Shown here: in pieces, positions 36,289 through 44,355 of the stretch
How positions within the stretch are numbered: the first letter of the stretch is position 1
Layout of the letters: every line of letters begins with the position of its first letter
Assembly (NCBI GenBank): GCA_965223815.1
Contig: OZ245019.1
Location: 1,612,001-1,676,000, forward strand
From: HKST-UBA178 sp965223815
Lineage (GTDB): Bacteria > Pseudomonadota > Gammaproteobacteria > Chromatiales > Chromatiaceae
DNA length: 64,000 bases
Reading direction: 5' to 3'
Notes under the pieces: generated by a model
The model's input: the letters and a program-made list of their open reading frames with translations, nothing else
Database searches by the model: none
What the model was told of the DNA's origin: nothing
Made by a program: the position numbers and the translations under genes

Positions 36289-38241
36289 TTACACTGTTCT
36301 GGTCAGAACCATCAATTGATAGGGCGCCATAACCAAATGCTGGGTTGCGGTTATGGTGCGACCGGCGAAGAGATCCACCATGGTCTTGCGCATCCCCATC
36401 CTTCGCAGAAATTTTGCTTCCAGACGCTGTTCTTTTTCGCTAAAACTGGCCAGCACAAAAACCATATGCTGCGCGCTACTGCGTAGAAAACCGAACACAT
36501 GATCGTTGCCTGTCTCTATAAACTCTGTTTCCGCTCGGGTAAATGCCAGATTTTGGCTGCGCAGTTGAACCAATCTGAGGAGACCCTGATATACCCGTCC
36601 CTGGATTGTCGAGACATTGCGCCTCAGCTCGGCACTTTCGTGATCGAACTTGGGTCTGTGCAGCCAGCGAGAGTCGCCTATCTTTGCAGGATCTTGTTCG
36701 TAACCATAATCGTTGAGCATGGCGATCTCGTCACCCAGGTAGACGAGAGGGATACCCCCGATCGTGATGATGATGCCGTGAATCAACAGGATACGGCGAA
36801 TCGAGAGCTCCAGTTCTTCTTCATCTTGCTGTGCGATGGCCATCTCGACGCCTGTCAAAGAAGCGCAGGTGCCGGAGATACGGGCTTCTCCGGTTCTTGG
36901 GTCCTCCTGGAAAGGGATGCCCCGGGAAAAACTCCCCTCGAACTTTCCGGTGAAAAAGAGATTGAGAAATCGACGATGTTCACCCGGGGAAAAGCCCAGG
37001 GCTTCTATGTCATCATTGGAGAAAGCCCAGCCGATATCGTCGTGGCAGCGCACATAGTTGACCCATGCGCAGCCCTCGGGAATGGAAAAACGTTTGGACA
37101 TCGAGTAGTGAAGTACGCGGATATCCCGTGTCGCCAATGCGTCCCAGAGTAAAGCCATGAGCTGAGGGTTGTAGGAGAGTGGGCACTCACCCGCCCCTAT
37201 ATATTTATTAACCTCGTCTGGGTGCACGATGGCTTCTGATTTAAAGATCATGGCAGGCGCGGCAATGCTGACGACGGCATTGTAGGCTTGAATAATCCAA
37301 TGCGCCTCAGGTAAATTCTGGCAGTTTGTTCCCAGTCGTTTCCACAGAAAAGCGACTGCATCCAACCGTAAAATCTCCACCCCCTGGTTGGCGAGAAAGA
37401 GCATTTCCTCCAGCATACGATTGAAAACCACCGGATTCTCGTAATTCAGGTCCCACTGGTAGGTGTGGAAAGTAGTCCACACCCACTTCTTGATTCGGCC
37501 CAGATAGGTAAATGCCCCCGGGTGATCTTCCGTGAAAACCTCAGGCATGCTGCGTTCGTAGGCATCAGGAAGTTCGCGATCGGGAAACATTCTATAGTAG
37601 GCTTGATATTCCCGTTCACCGGCAAGCGCCCGCTGGGCCCATTCGTGCTCGTCCGCCGTGTGATTGAAGACAAAATCGAGGGTGAGTGAAATTCCGTGAT
37701 GGCGCAATTCGGTTGCGAGTTCCGCCAGTTGCTCCATGGTACCCAATCGAGGCTCCACCTCACGGTAGCTGCTCACCGCATAGCCACCGTCGTTGTCGCC
37801 TGCTGGTGCCCGGAAAACGGGCATTAGATGCAGATAAGTGATACCCAGTTCAGACAGGTAGCCTATGCGTTCCCGTAAACCCTCGATATCGCCCGCGAAC
37901 AGATCCACGTAACACATGGTTCCAACCATGCGGTTGGATTGGAACCAGTCGGGATCGGCCTCCCTCAATGCATCCAGTGCCTTCAGTTCCGCCGGGCGAG
38001 AGAGCCACATTTCGGTTGCAGAAGCGAGGATATTCTCTAGATGATAAAAAAAATCGTACTGCTTGCCGTAAAGCCTGAATAGAGATCGAAACAGCCGCGG
38101 AAAGTGCCGCTTCAGCCGCGCCAGGTACGCCTCCCACTCTATCGGATCTGTATCTCCCCGGAATCGGGCCTCTATCCTAGGCAGCAATCGTGTCAAGGAT
38201 GCCGCTGAATGTTCTGCTTGCCAGATATCGTCTTCTGTCAT
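36289..38241 (-). CDS. Amylosucrase-like GH13 enzyme
   Basis: 650 residues from the ATG at 38241 (a GTG at 38250 is also open; neither has a good ribosome site). The N-terminal helical domain with HFPRLFRSLFRLYG and the segment GTMCYVDLFAGDIEGL are typical of amylosucrases and sucrose hydrolases (GH13 subfamily 4). The barrel carries LDFVFNHTADEHEW, the nucleophile Asp in GVEILRLDAVAFLWK, the acid/base Glu in MIFKSEAIV and the third Asp in YVRCHDDIGWAF. It transfers glucose from sucrose to glucan or water in the cytoplasm. There is no signal peptide. It is divergent from pyruvate kinase. Confidence 0.88.
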   Translation of the reverse strand: MTEDDIWQAEHSAASLTRLLPRIEARFRGDTDPIEWEAYLARLKRHFPRLFRSLFRLYGKQYDFFYHLENILASATEMWLSRPAELKALDALREADPDWFQSNRMVGTMCYVDLFAGDIEGLRERIGYLSELGITYLHLMPVFRAPAGDNDGGYAVSSYREVEPRLGTMEQLAELATELRHHGISLTLDFVFNHTADEHEWAQRALAGEREYQAYYRMFPDRELPDAYERSMPEVFTEDHPGAFTYLGRIKKWVWTTFHTYQWDLNYENPVVFNRMLEEMLFLANQGVEILRLDAVAFLWKRLGTNCQNLPEAHWIIQAYNAVVSIAAPAMIFKSEAIVHPDEVNKYIGAGECPLSYNPQLMALLWDALATRDIRVLHYSMSKRFSIPEGCAWVNYVRCHDDIGWAFSNDDIEALGFSPGEHRRFLNLFFTGKFEGSFSRGIPFQEDPRTGEARISGTCASLTGVEMAIAQQDEEELELSIRRILLIHGIIITIGGIPLVYLGDEIAMLNDYGYEQDPAKIGDSRWLHRPKFDHESAELRRNVSTIQGRVYQGLLRLVQLRSQNLAFTRAETEFIETGNDHVFGFLRSSAQHMVFVLASFSEKEQRLEAKFLRRMGMRKTMVDLFAGRTITATQHLVMAPYQLMVLTRTV

Positions 38242-38250
38242 ATCAACCAC

Positions 38251-38845
38251 GTGTTAAAATTTAGTGTCACATTTAGTAGGGGCATGGCATCTGCCGGATC
38301 GCGCCATTATCCATGATGTGTCATGAAGTGGACTACCATGGACGGAGTCTGGGAAACAATCAAGCTGCCTGCGGATACAACGGCTTCGAGCAGGCCAACG
38401 GTCCAGACCGAGCACCATGTTTCTATTTACATTTTTGAAACTCTTTGTCTATAACGCAAACGCGCGATGAAAGAGTATCGAATGCTATTGTTGCGGCGGT
38501 CTGTCATAGTCTGGTCGGAATAACAAAAACAAAGCCAATCTACCACGCGATTTACTCCTGACCGAAGGATATTCGGCTACCGGTAGGCGATGCTGTATCC
38601 ATCGCAGGAGGCCATAGGCATAGGAGCGGCGTGACCTGCTAAATGATTCTCCAGTCGTAACGCTTCCTAAGTACGTATCCGGTGGTGTATTGTCTTTCCA
38701 CTACTTGACTTCACTGGAAGCCACCTAAAAAACGGTGGACATTTTCACGGCGGGCAGGCGTTTTAGGTAATTAGCCGTATTGGCACAGGTACCAAGCCTC
38801 GAGAGATCTCAAAGCAGTTACTTATCCAAAGGGCCATTGTTTCCC
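38251..38845. promoter_or_regulatory. Divergent region between amylosucrase and pyruvate kinase genes
   Basis: About 600 bases. It holds the second copy of a 25-26-bp repeat (38437-38461), but no clear promoter or gene. A 38-codon frame starting at 38338 has no support. Confidence 0.4.
38437..38461. repeat. Dispersed intergenic repeat, copy 2
   Basis: GAAACTCTTTG then TCTATAACGCAAAC, nearly matching 14124-14149, with the same ACCATGT motif to the left (38414-38420). Confidence 0.4.
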
Positions 38846-40282
38846 ATGCGCAGATCGAGACAGACAAAAATTATCGCGACTATCGGACCGGGCAGCAGTA
38901 CGGAAGAAAAGCTATCAACTCTGTACAATGCGGGAGCGGATGTTTTTCGATTCAATTTGAGCCATGGAACCTATGAAGCGCACGCGGAGCAGTTGAGGCG
39001 CGTACGTCAATTGGAAGAGCAGGTGGGAAGGCCGATCGGTGTTTTCGGTGATTTGCAGGGGCCGAAACTGCGGATTGGTAGGTTTGCGGAAAGCGGCGTT
39101 GTTGTGCCCGTGGGAAGTCGCTTTCGCCTCGATTTATCAGATGAGCCGGGGGATGGCGACAGAATCCAATTGCCGCATCCGGAGATATTTGAAGTGCTTC
39201 GTCCCGGCGCACTACTGCTGCTCGATGATGGGAAAGTACAGATCGAAGTCATCTCCTGCGGCGCCGATTTCGCGGACACGAAAGTACTGGTTGGTGGCCC
39301 GCTTTCAAATCACAAGGGCGTAAACTTGCCGAATGTGTTGTTGGAAGTTTCACCCTTGACCGCCAAGGATCGTCGGGATCTGGAGTTCGCGCTGGATCTC
39401 GGAATAGGCATGATTGCGTTGTCATTCGTCCAGCGGCCGCAGGATGTTGAGGATGTGCAGCAGCTAATTGCTGGTAGGGCACGATTGATCAGCAAAATCG
39501 AAAAACCCACTGCCATTAAGCATTTGGAAGAGATTGTTGAGCTAACCGATAGCGTCATGGTTGCTCGCGGAGATCTGGGCGTTGAACTCCCCCCCGAGAC
39601 GGTTCCCGCGATCCAGAAGCGCATCATCCGCTGCTGCCGGCAGGCAGGAAAGCCGGTGATCGTTGCTACTCAGATGTTGGACTCCATGGTTACATCCCCA
39701 ACCCCGACGAGGGCGGAAGCCTCTGACGTTGCAAATGCGGTCTACGAGGGCGCCGATGCAGTCATGTTGTCCGCGGAGACAGCAGTCGGCAGGTATCCGG
39801 TCCAATCTGTCGAGATGATGGATAAAATAATCAGGCAGACCGAAATAGATCCCTCTTACGCTGCGCTATTGGATGCAGGCCAAGCCAAGCCTAAGAGTAC
39901 CACGGCAGATACCATTACAGAGTCAGCAAAGCAGGCAGCGACTATTCTGCCGGCCGCGGCCATCGTCACCTTTACCAATCTGGGTTCTACTGCTCTCAGG
40001 GCTGCACGCAAGCGTCCGCCGGTACCGATACTGGCTATGACAACCTCTATCCAGGTGGCGCGATCCCTGTCTCTGGTGTGGGGTATTCATGCCATTAGAG
40101 TAAATGCTATGAATGACTATGAAGCATTGGAGGCTGAGGCCATTAAAACCGCTATAGAAACGAATTTCGCGCGTGCGGGTGACAATCTTGTGATTACCGC
40201 CGGTTTACCGCTACCGATACCATGCCCAACCAATGTAATGCGTCTGGTAAGAGTTAAGGGCAGTGACAGCGGAATAACTTGA
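38846..40282 (+). CDS. pyk: Pyruvate kinase
   Basis: 478 residues from the ATG at 38846 (MRRSRQTKIIATIGPGS); the frame is open to a TTG at 38780 but the family N-terminus begins here. Substrate and metal motifs: RFNLSHGTYEAH, GDLQGPKLRIG, the catalytic Lys region ISKIEKPTAIKHLEEI, MVARGDLGVELPPETVP and the C-terminal domain with ITFTN-like VTFTNLGSTALRAA. It converts phosphoenolpyruvate and ADP to pyruvate and ATP. Length and domains are complete. It converges with the small gene at 40314. Confidence 0.97.
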   Translation: MRRSRQTKIIATIGPGSSTEEKLSTLYNAGADVFRFNLSHGTYEAHAEQLRRVRQLEEQVGRPIGVFGDLQGPKLRIGRFAESGVVVPVGSRFRLDLSDEPGDGDRIQLPHPEIFEVLRPGALLLLDDGKVQIEVISCGADFADTKVLVGGPLSNHKGVNLPNVLLEVSPLTAKDRRDLEFALDLGIGMIALSFVQRPQDVEDVQQLIAGRARLISKIEKPTAIKHLEEIVELTDSVMVARGDLGVELPPETVPAIQKRIIRCCRQAGKPVIVATQMLDSMVTSPTPTRAEASDVANAVYEGADAVMLSAETAVGRYPVQSVEMMDKIIRQTEIDPSYAALLDAGQAKPKSTTADTITESAKQAATILPAAAIVTFTNLGSTALRAARKRPPVPILAMTTSIQVARSLSLVWGIHAIRVNAMNDYEALEAEAIKTAIETNFARAGDNLVITAGLPLPIPCPTNVMRLVRVKGSDSGIT

Positions 40283-40313
40283 CGCTCATCTGGCCACTAC
40301 GCCGAGTTCGTTG

Positions 40314-40787
40314 TTAGGCAAGCAGAAAACGAGCCAATGAAGCGTAGGCATCTCCGCCGTCTATATCCGGGTTGATATGTAATTCGAGCGCAGCGACATT
40401 TGAGAGTTCAACCTGATAGTCTTCAGTCTCGCGGGGGGCGCCGTCAGGGCTGAAATTCCACTGCTGCCGAACAATTTCCCGGAATGTTCGTTCGCCATCA
40501 GCAGACCACTGCAGGAGATACTCTTGGGTGCGCTGAATATGAAGCTCCTCGAACTCCAAGAAGATACGTTGAAGTCGTTGTGGCTGGTAGAAGATGATCC
40601 TGATCACCTGCTTTCCAGGCTCTGCTGCTCGCCATCCGAGGATTCCATCCGGCAGCAATGCAGACTCAATCGGGTGCGCAGCATCTTCTGAGGTGAGTTC
40701 GACCTCAGAAAGACTCGGGATATCCAACCAGCTATTCCCGGGCATTGCGGATTTTTCCAAATCCCGCGGTATGATTCGTTTGCGCAT
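40314..40787 (-). CDS. Conserved hypothetical protein, beta-sandwich/discoidin-like
   Basis: 157 residues; the ATG at 40787 has GGAGGG just upstream, while the longer frame to 40871 lacks one. The strand-rich pattern (VIRIIFYQPQRLQRIFLEFEE, then EYLLQWSADGERTFREIVRQ) recalls carbohydrate-binding discoidin/XRCC1-like sandwich folds, in which a protein sits over a ligand via strands and loops. Not experimentally characterised to my knowledge. Its stop lies 31 bases from the pyruvate kinase stop. Confidence 0.65.
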   Translation of the reverse strand: MRKRIIPRDLEKSAMPGNSWLDIPSLSEVELTSEDAAHPIESALLPDGILGWRAAEPGKQVIRIIFYQPQRLQRIFLEFEELHIQRTQEYLLQWSADGERTFREIVRQQWNFSPDGAPRETEDYQVELSNVAALELHINPDIDGGDAYASLARFLLA

Positions 40788-41044
40788 CTTGATCCCTCCC
40801 AATCTCAGCCGAGCAGAGAGTCTCGACTGCATAGCTTCTTTATTAGGTATAAATACTATTTGAAAATGCATGCGAATACGACATTACGCAGGCCCCCGAT
40901 GGTGTCGTCTAAAACATAGAGGTCGCTGGCATATTGCAGCACTCCGCAATAGCTGGAACAGGGAATACTCGAGAGCCATTCTATGCGGTGCGGTTAGAAC
41001 AGTTTGATAGCCCACAACAGGGCTTGTTTTGATACAGCAGAGTG

Positions 41045-41587
41045 TTAGAAGTTGGGGGGTGTACAAACACTGACGACTTCACACTCTTCGTCGCCTGGAT
41101 TGCGGAATCGGTGCGGCAAATTACTTTCGAAGTAATAAGCGTCTCCCACCGATAGCAGCGAAACTTGATCTCCTACCGTTACTTCGATTTGGCCTCGAAT
41201 TACGATACCGGCCTCTTCACCCTGGTGGACAAGCATCAAGTCACCGGTATCACCTTTTGGTGGATAGTACTCTCGTAGTACTTGAAGCTGACGACCGGGA
41301 AGGTTGCTTCCGACTTGTAGGAATTTCATGCTGCCGAAACTATGCTCTGTTAACTCATCGGCACGAAAAAAAAATTTTTCCCGATTCTGCTCCGCATCGG
41401 AGAAGAACTCACCCAGGGACATGGAAATCCCCTCCAGTAGCCGCTTCAGAAGGGCGACAGAAGGGCTGATCTTGTTCTGTTCAATAAGGGAGATGGTGCC
41501 GTTACTCACATCTGCCTTGCGAGCAAGCTTGCGCTGCGAAAGCCCTCGCTTTTTTCTTGCGGCTTTCAAGCGGGATCCTATATCCAT
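41045..41587 (-). CDS. XRE-family regulator with C-terminal cupin (PuuR-like)
   Basis: 180 residues. The helix-turn-helix covers about 5-60 (LKAARKKRGLSQRKLARKAD, NGTISLIEQNKISPSV) and a cupin sensor domain covers about 105-178 (GEEAGIVIRGQIEVTVGDQV, GDAYYFESNLPHRFRNPG). Length and order match PuuR, the repressor of putrescine use, whose effector is putrescine. It is divergent from the TAXI-TRAP genes. Operator-like GTTT-N8-AAAC sites lie at 41635 and 41826, and a third lies ahead of the decarboxylase gene, so this protein is the likely regulator of that set. Confidence 0.9.
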   Translation of the reverse strand: MDIGSRLKAARKKRGLSQRKLARKADVSNGTISLIEQNKISPSVALLKRLLEGISMSLGEFFSDAEQNREKFFFRADELTEHSFGSMKFLQVGSNLPGRQLQVLREYYPPKGDTGDLMLVHQGEEAGIVIRGQIEVTVGDQVSLLSVGDAYYFESNLPHRFRNPGDEECEVVSVCTPPNF

Positions 41588-41634
41588 CGAGTAACCTGCG
41601 GTTTTGCTTGGATTTTGCTCTTTTGGAATATGTT

Positions 41635-41654
41635 GTTTGGGATATTAAACTATT
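41635..41654. promoter_or_regulatory. Operator-like site A
   Basis: GTTTGGGATATTAAACTATT, a GTTT-N8-AAAC inverted repeat 48 bases ahead of the XRE-cupin start. It matches site C at 56005 in 18 of 20 bases. Confidence 0.6.
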
Positions 41655-41825
41655 ACTCTGTTCGAGTCCAAGCAACCTCAGTGGTTCCTCAATCTCCGAC
41701 CAGCGGTCATCGCGTCAAGAACAATATAACGATAAGAAACGCGATCGAGGCTCAAGTGCAGGACCCTGATCCTGTAAAAACGCCGTTTGGGGATTTCCGT
41801 TTGCCAATCGACACAGATTTCAATT

Positions 41826-41845
41826 GTTCAATATATTAAGCTATG
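41826..41845. promoter_or_regulatory. Operator-like site B (degenerate)
   Basis: GTTCAATATATTAAGCTATG, sharing the central ATATTAA.CTAT core with sites A and C but with weaker outer arms. It lies in the same divergent region, on the TRAP side. Confidence 0.45.
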
Positions 41846-42288
41846 CTAGAGTCAAGCTAGCCTTTTCTGGAATTCAGGCTATCTATCATTTGTAGCAGTC
41901 TCTTTTTGCCGTCCCGATGTTTGCCGAATCGTCTAGTGCTTGGTTAACGAGTTAGGAATCGTATCCTGAGTTATAGGTACCTATGTTTAGGGAGCAATGC
42001 CAACAGGCTTCGCCCGACAGAGAATGTGCATTAACGAAAGAGTCTTAACGGATTTTATGTTTATTAAATCCAACAATATAGGGGGGAAACCCCAAAAAAA
42101 AGAGGGGAGTGTTCGCATTGGCAATAGGCGAGGGTTGAGATGGATAGTTTTTCCTCTCGCACCAAGATCGATTGTTGTATATTGCGTCCCCCGCTGTCGT
42201 AAAGCAATCAGGCCAGATATGGCCGAACTGGTTTTACTACTGCAGAATTTTAATCGTATCTGTCAAGAATAATGAGGAGATATTTGTC

Positions 42289-43254
42289 ATGAAACTACGC
42301 ATAATCCCAATCCTGGCCTCGCTGGTGATCTGTAGCTCGTCCAGCTCCATGGCGGCGGAAGAGAAATATGTCACCGTCGGTACGGGTGGGCAGACAGGCG
42401 TCTACTATGTCGTAGGGCAGTCTATTTGTCGTTTGGTCAATCGCGACACCGCAAAGACCGGTATTAAGTGCACCGCCCCTTCAACCGGTGGGTCCGTGGC
42501 TAATCTCAACTCTATTAAGTCCGGCAATCAGAATATGGGTGTGGCGCAATCCGACCAACAATATAATGCTTACAAAGGTGTTGAGTCGTTTAAAGAGCAG
42601 GGACCCTGGCCCGAGTTGCGTTCTGTCTTCGGTGTTCACCCGGAAGTGTTTACTGTCGTGGCTCGCGCCGATGCGGGTATCGCCACTTTTGACGACCTCA
42701 AAGGCAAGCGCGTAAACGTGGGCAATCCTGGCTCAGGGCAGCGTGCCACTATGGATGCTGTGATGGGTGCCAAAGGCTGGACGAGCGATGTTTTTCAGCT
42801 TTCTTCAGAACTCAAGTCCGCCGAACAGGCGCAGGCGCTTTGCGACAACAAGATCGACGCCATGGTGTTTGTTGTTGGGCATCCCAGTGGTTCAATTCAG
42901 GAAGCCTCTACTTCGTGCGAAACCGTAATCGTACCGGTCACCGGCGGTGTTGTGGATGAATTGGTTGAATCCAAGTCCTACTACGCGAAAGCGAGTATCA
43001 AAGGGGGAACCTACAAAGGAACTGATGTGGACGTTGAATCCTTTGGTGTAGTAGCAACGTTTGTATCTTCAACGGCATCCGATGCCGATACCATCTATCA
43101 CGTGGTGAAGGCGGTATTCGAAAACTTTGATCGATTTAAGAAACTGCATCCCGCTTTCGGAAATCTGTCGGAGGAGAACATGCTCAAAGACGGATTGACT
43201 GCACCGCTGCATGATGGGGCAGTCAAGTATTACAAAGAAAAGGGCTGGATGTAA
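42289..43254 (+). CDS. TAXI-family TRAP transporter solute-binding protein
   Basis: 321 residues from the ATG at 42289 with AGGAG nine bases before; the frame upstream is non-coding. A signal peptide ends near MAA (about 22), so the protein is periplasmic. Family signature: VTVGTGGQTGVYYVVGQSIC, later GKRVNVGNPGSGQRATMDAV. TAXI proteins of known structure bind glutamate-like or dicarboxylate ligands. It is the first gene of the transporter operon. A strong hairpin lies between it and the paralogous second binding protein. Confidence 0.93.
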   Translation: MKLRIIPILASLVICSSSSSMAAEEKYVTVGTGGQTGVYYVVGQSICRLVNRDTAKTGIKCTAPSTGGSVANLNSIKSGNQNMGVAQSDQQYNAYKGVESFKEQGPWPELRSVFGVHPEVFTVVARADAGIATFDDLKGKRVNVGNPGSGQRATMDAVMGAKGWTSDVFQLSSELKSAEQAQALCDNKIDAMVFVVGHPSGSIQEASTSCETVIVPVTGGVVDELVESKSYYAKASIKGGTYKGTDVDVESFGVVATFVSSTASDADTIYHVVKAVFENFDRFKKLHPAFGNLSEENMLKDGLTAPLHDGAVKYYKEKGWM

Positions 43255-43263
43255 TTTTCACCC

Positions 43264-43294
43264 AAAACAGGCCGGCGAAATACCGGCCTGTTTT
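43264..43294 (+). terminator. Strong intra-operon hairpin with T tail
   Basis: A perfect 12-bp stem (AAAACAGGCCGG / CCGGCCTGTTTT) with a 7-base loop, ending in TTTT. It is intrinsic-terminator-like and lies 10 bases after the first binding-protein stop. It would give more of the first binding protein than of the downstream genes. Confidence 0.8.
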
Positions 43295-43340
43295 AGTTTG
43301 GATGATCAAAGTATAGATACGCGGGGTTGGAGGACATCCT

Positions 43341-44300
43341 ATGAACAGGAAAGGATTGTTGGCCGGCATAATTCTCCTTGGCTGGCTTAAAGCTATCGGT
43401 GCAGCGGAAGTATCTATCGGTACAGGCAGTCAGGCGGGTGTCTATTATCAGGTGGGGCGAAACATCTGCCGACTGGTAAATAGGGCTGCCAATCAGCATG
43501 GTGTTACCTGTCAGGCACACATATCCAATGGATCAATTAGCAACCTGAACGATGTGCGTGATGGAAAGCTTGACCTGGGATTAGCCCAGTCGGACGCGCA
43601 GTATTATGCCGCCGAGGGCTCTGATAAGTTCCAGGATGCGAGCCCGGATACAGAACTGCGGGCGCTTTTTTCCGTGCACAGTGAACCCTTTACCCTGGTT
43701 GCACGCCAGGATTCTGGTATCTCACACCTCAATGATTTAGTGGGTAAGCGGGTGAATATTGGAAATCCCGGTTCGGGGCAGCGTGCAACGATGGAAGTCG
43801 TGATGGAGGCAAAGGGATGGGACAAGAGCACCTTCTCGCTGGCGAATGAACTGCCAGCCTGGCAGCAGTCTTTGGCACTTTGTCATGACCGTGTGCAAGC
43901 AATGGTCTATACCGTTGGCCACCCGAATCCATCTGTTAGCCAAGCCACTTCACTTTGCGGCGCCAGAATAGTTGAGGTTAGCGGACCAGAAATCGATCGA
44001 TTGGTCAGCGAGAATTCTTTCTATGTTCATACCACCGTTGCTGGTGGAATCTATACTGCGAATCCGGATCCAGTTAAAACGTTCGGTGTCAATGCAACCA
44101 TCGTCGCTTCAAGTCGGTTAAGCGCAGATCTTGTCTATTCCTTGGTCAAGACTGTGTTCGACAACCTTGAAAAGTTCAAGCAGGCGCATCCCGCTTTCAG
44201 CAATCTGACTCCTGAGAAAATGATCACCGACGGCCACTCTGTGCCTCTGCATGAGGGTGCGCGTCGTTACTATCTGGAGCAGGGATTGATTGCAGAATGA
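43341..44300 (+). CDS. Second TAXI-family TRAP solute-binding protein
   Basis: 319 residues with GAGG seven bases before the ATG. Signal peptide to about residue 21. It is a paralogue of the preceding gene: VSIGTGSQAGVYYQVGRNIC and GKRVNIGNPGSGQRATMEVV align directly. Two Cys pairs around residues 36-54 and 178-202 are shared with the first copy and may form disulfides. Tandem binding proteins before one permease suggest two ligands or two affinities. Confidence 0.93.
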   Translation: MNRKGLLAGIILLGWLKAIGAAEVSIGTGSQAGVYYQVGRNICRLVNRAANQHGVTCQAHISNGSISNLNDVRDGKLDLGLAQSDAQYYAAEGSDKFQDASPDTELRALFSVHSEPFTLVARQDSGISHLNDLVGKRVNIGNPGSGQRATMEVVMEAKGWDKSTFSLANELPAWQQSLALCHDRVQAMVYTVGHPNPSVSQATSLCGARIVEVSGPEIDRLVSENSFYVHTTVAGGIYTANPDPVKTFGVNATIVASSRLSADLVYSLVKTVFDNLEKFKQAHPAFSNLTPEKMITDGHSVPLHEGARRYYLEQGLIAE

Positions 44301-44355
44301 GAATCTAATATTACCTCTATCAACCTATTGTCGACTTGATGGCAAAGGGGGAGTG

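Larger units (their letters stand above)
41588..42288. promoter_or_regulatory. Long divergent control region, regulator / TRAP operon
   Basis: About 700 bases without a supported gene. It contains two operator-like sites (41635-41654 and 41826-41845) and near 42080 a G-run/C-run (GGGGGGAAACCCC) followed by A, of unclear meaning. AGGAG at about 42275 is the ribosome site for the transporter gene. Confidence 0.55.

Noticed and set aside
42078..42105. Terminator from the GGGGGGAAACCCC run
   Set aside because: It is followed by A, not T, on the plus strand, and the stem is very short.
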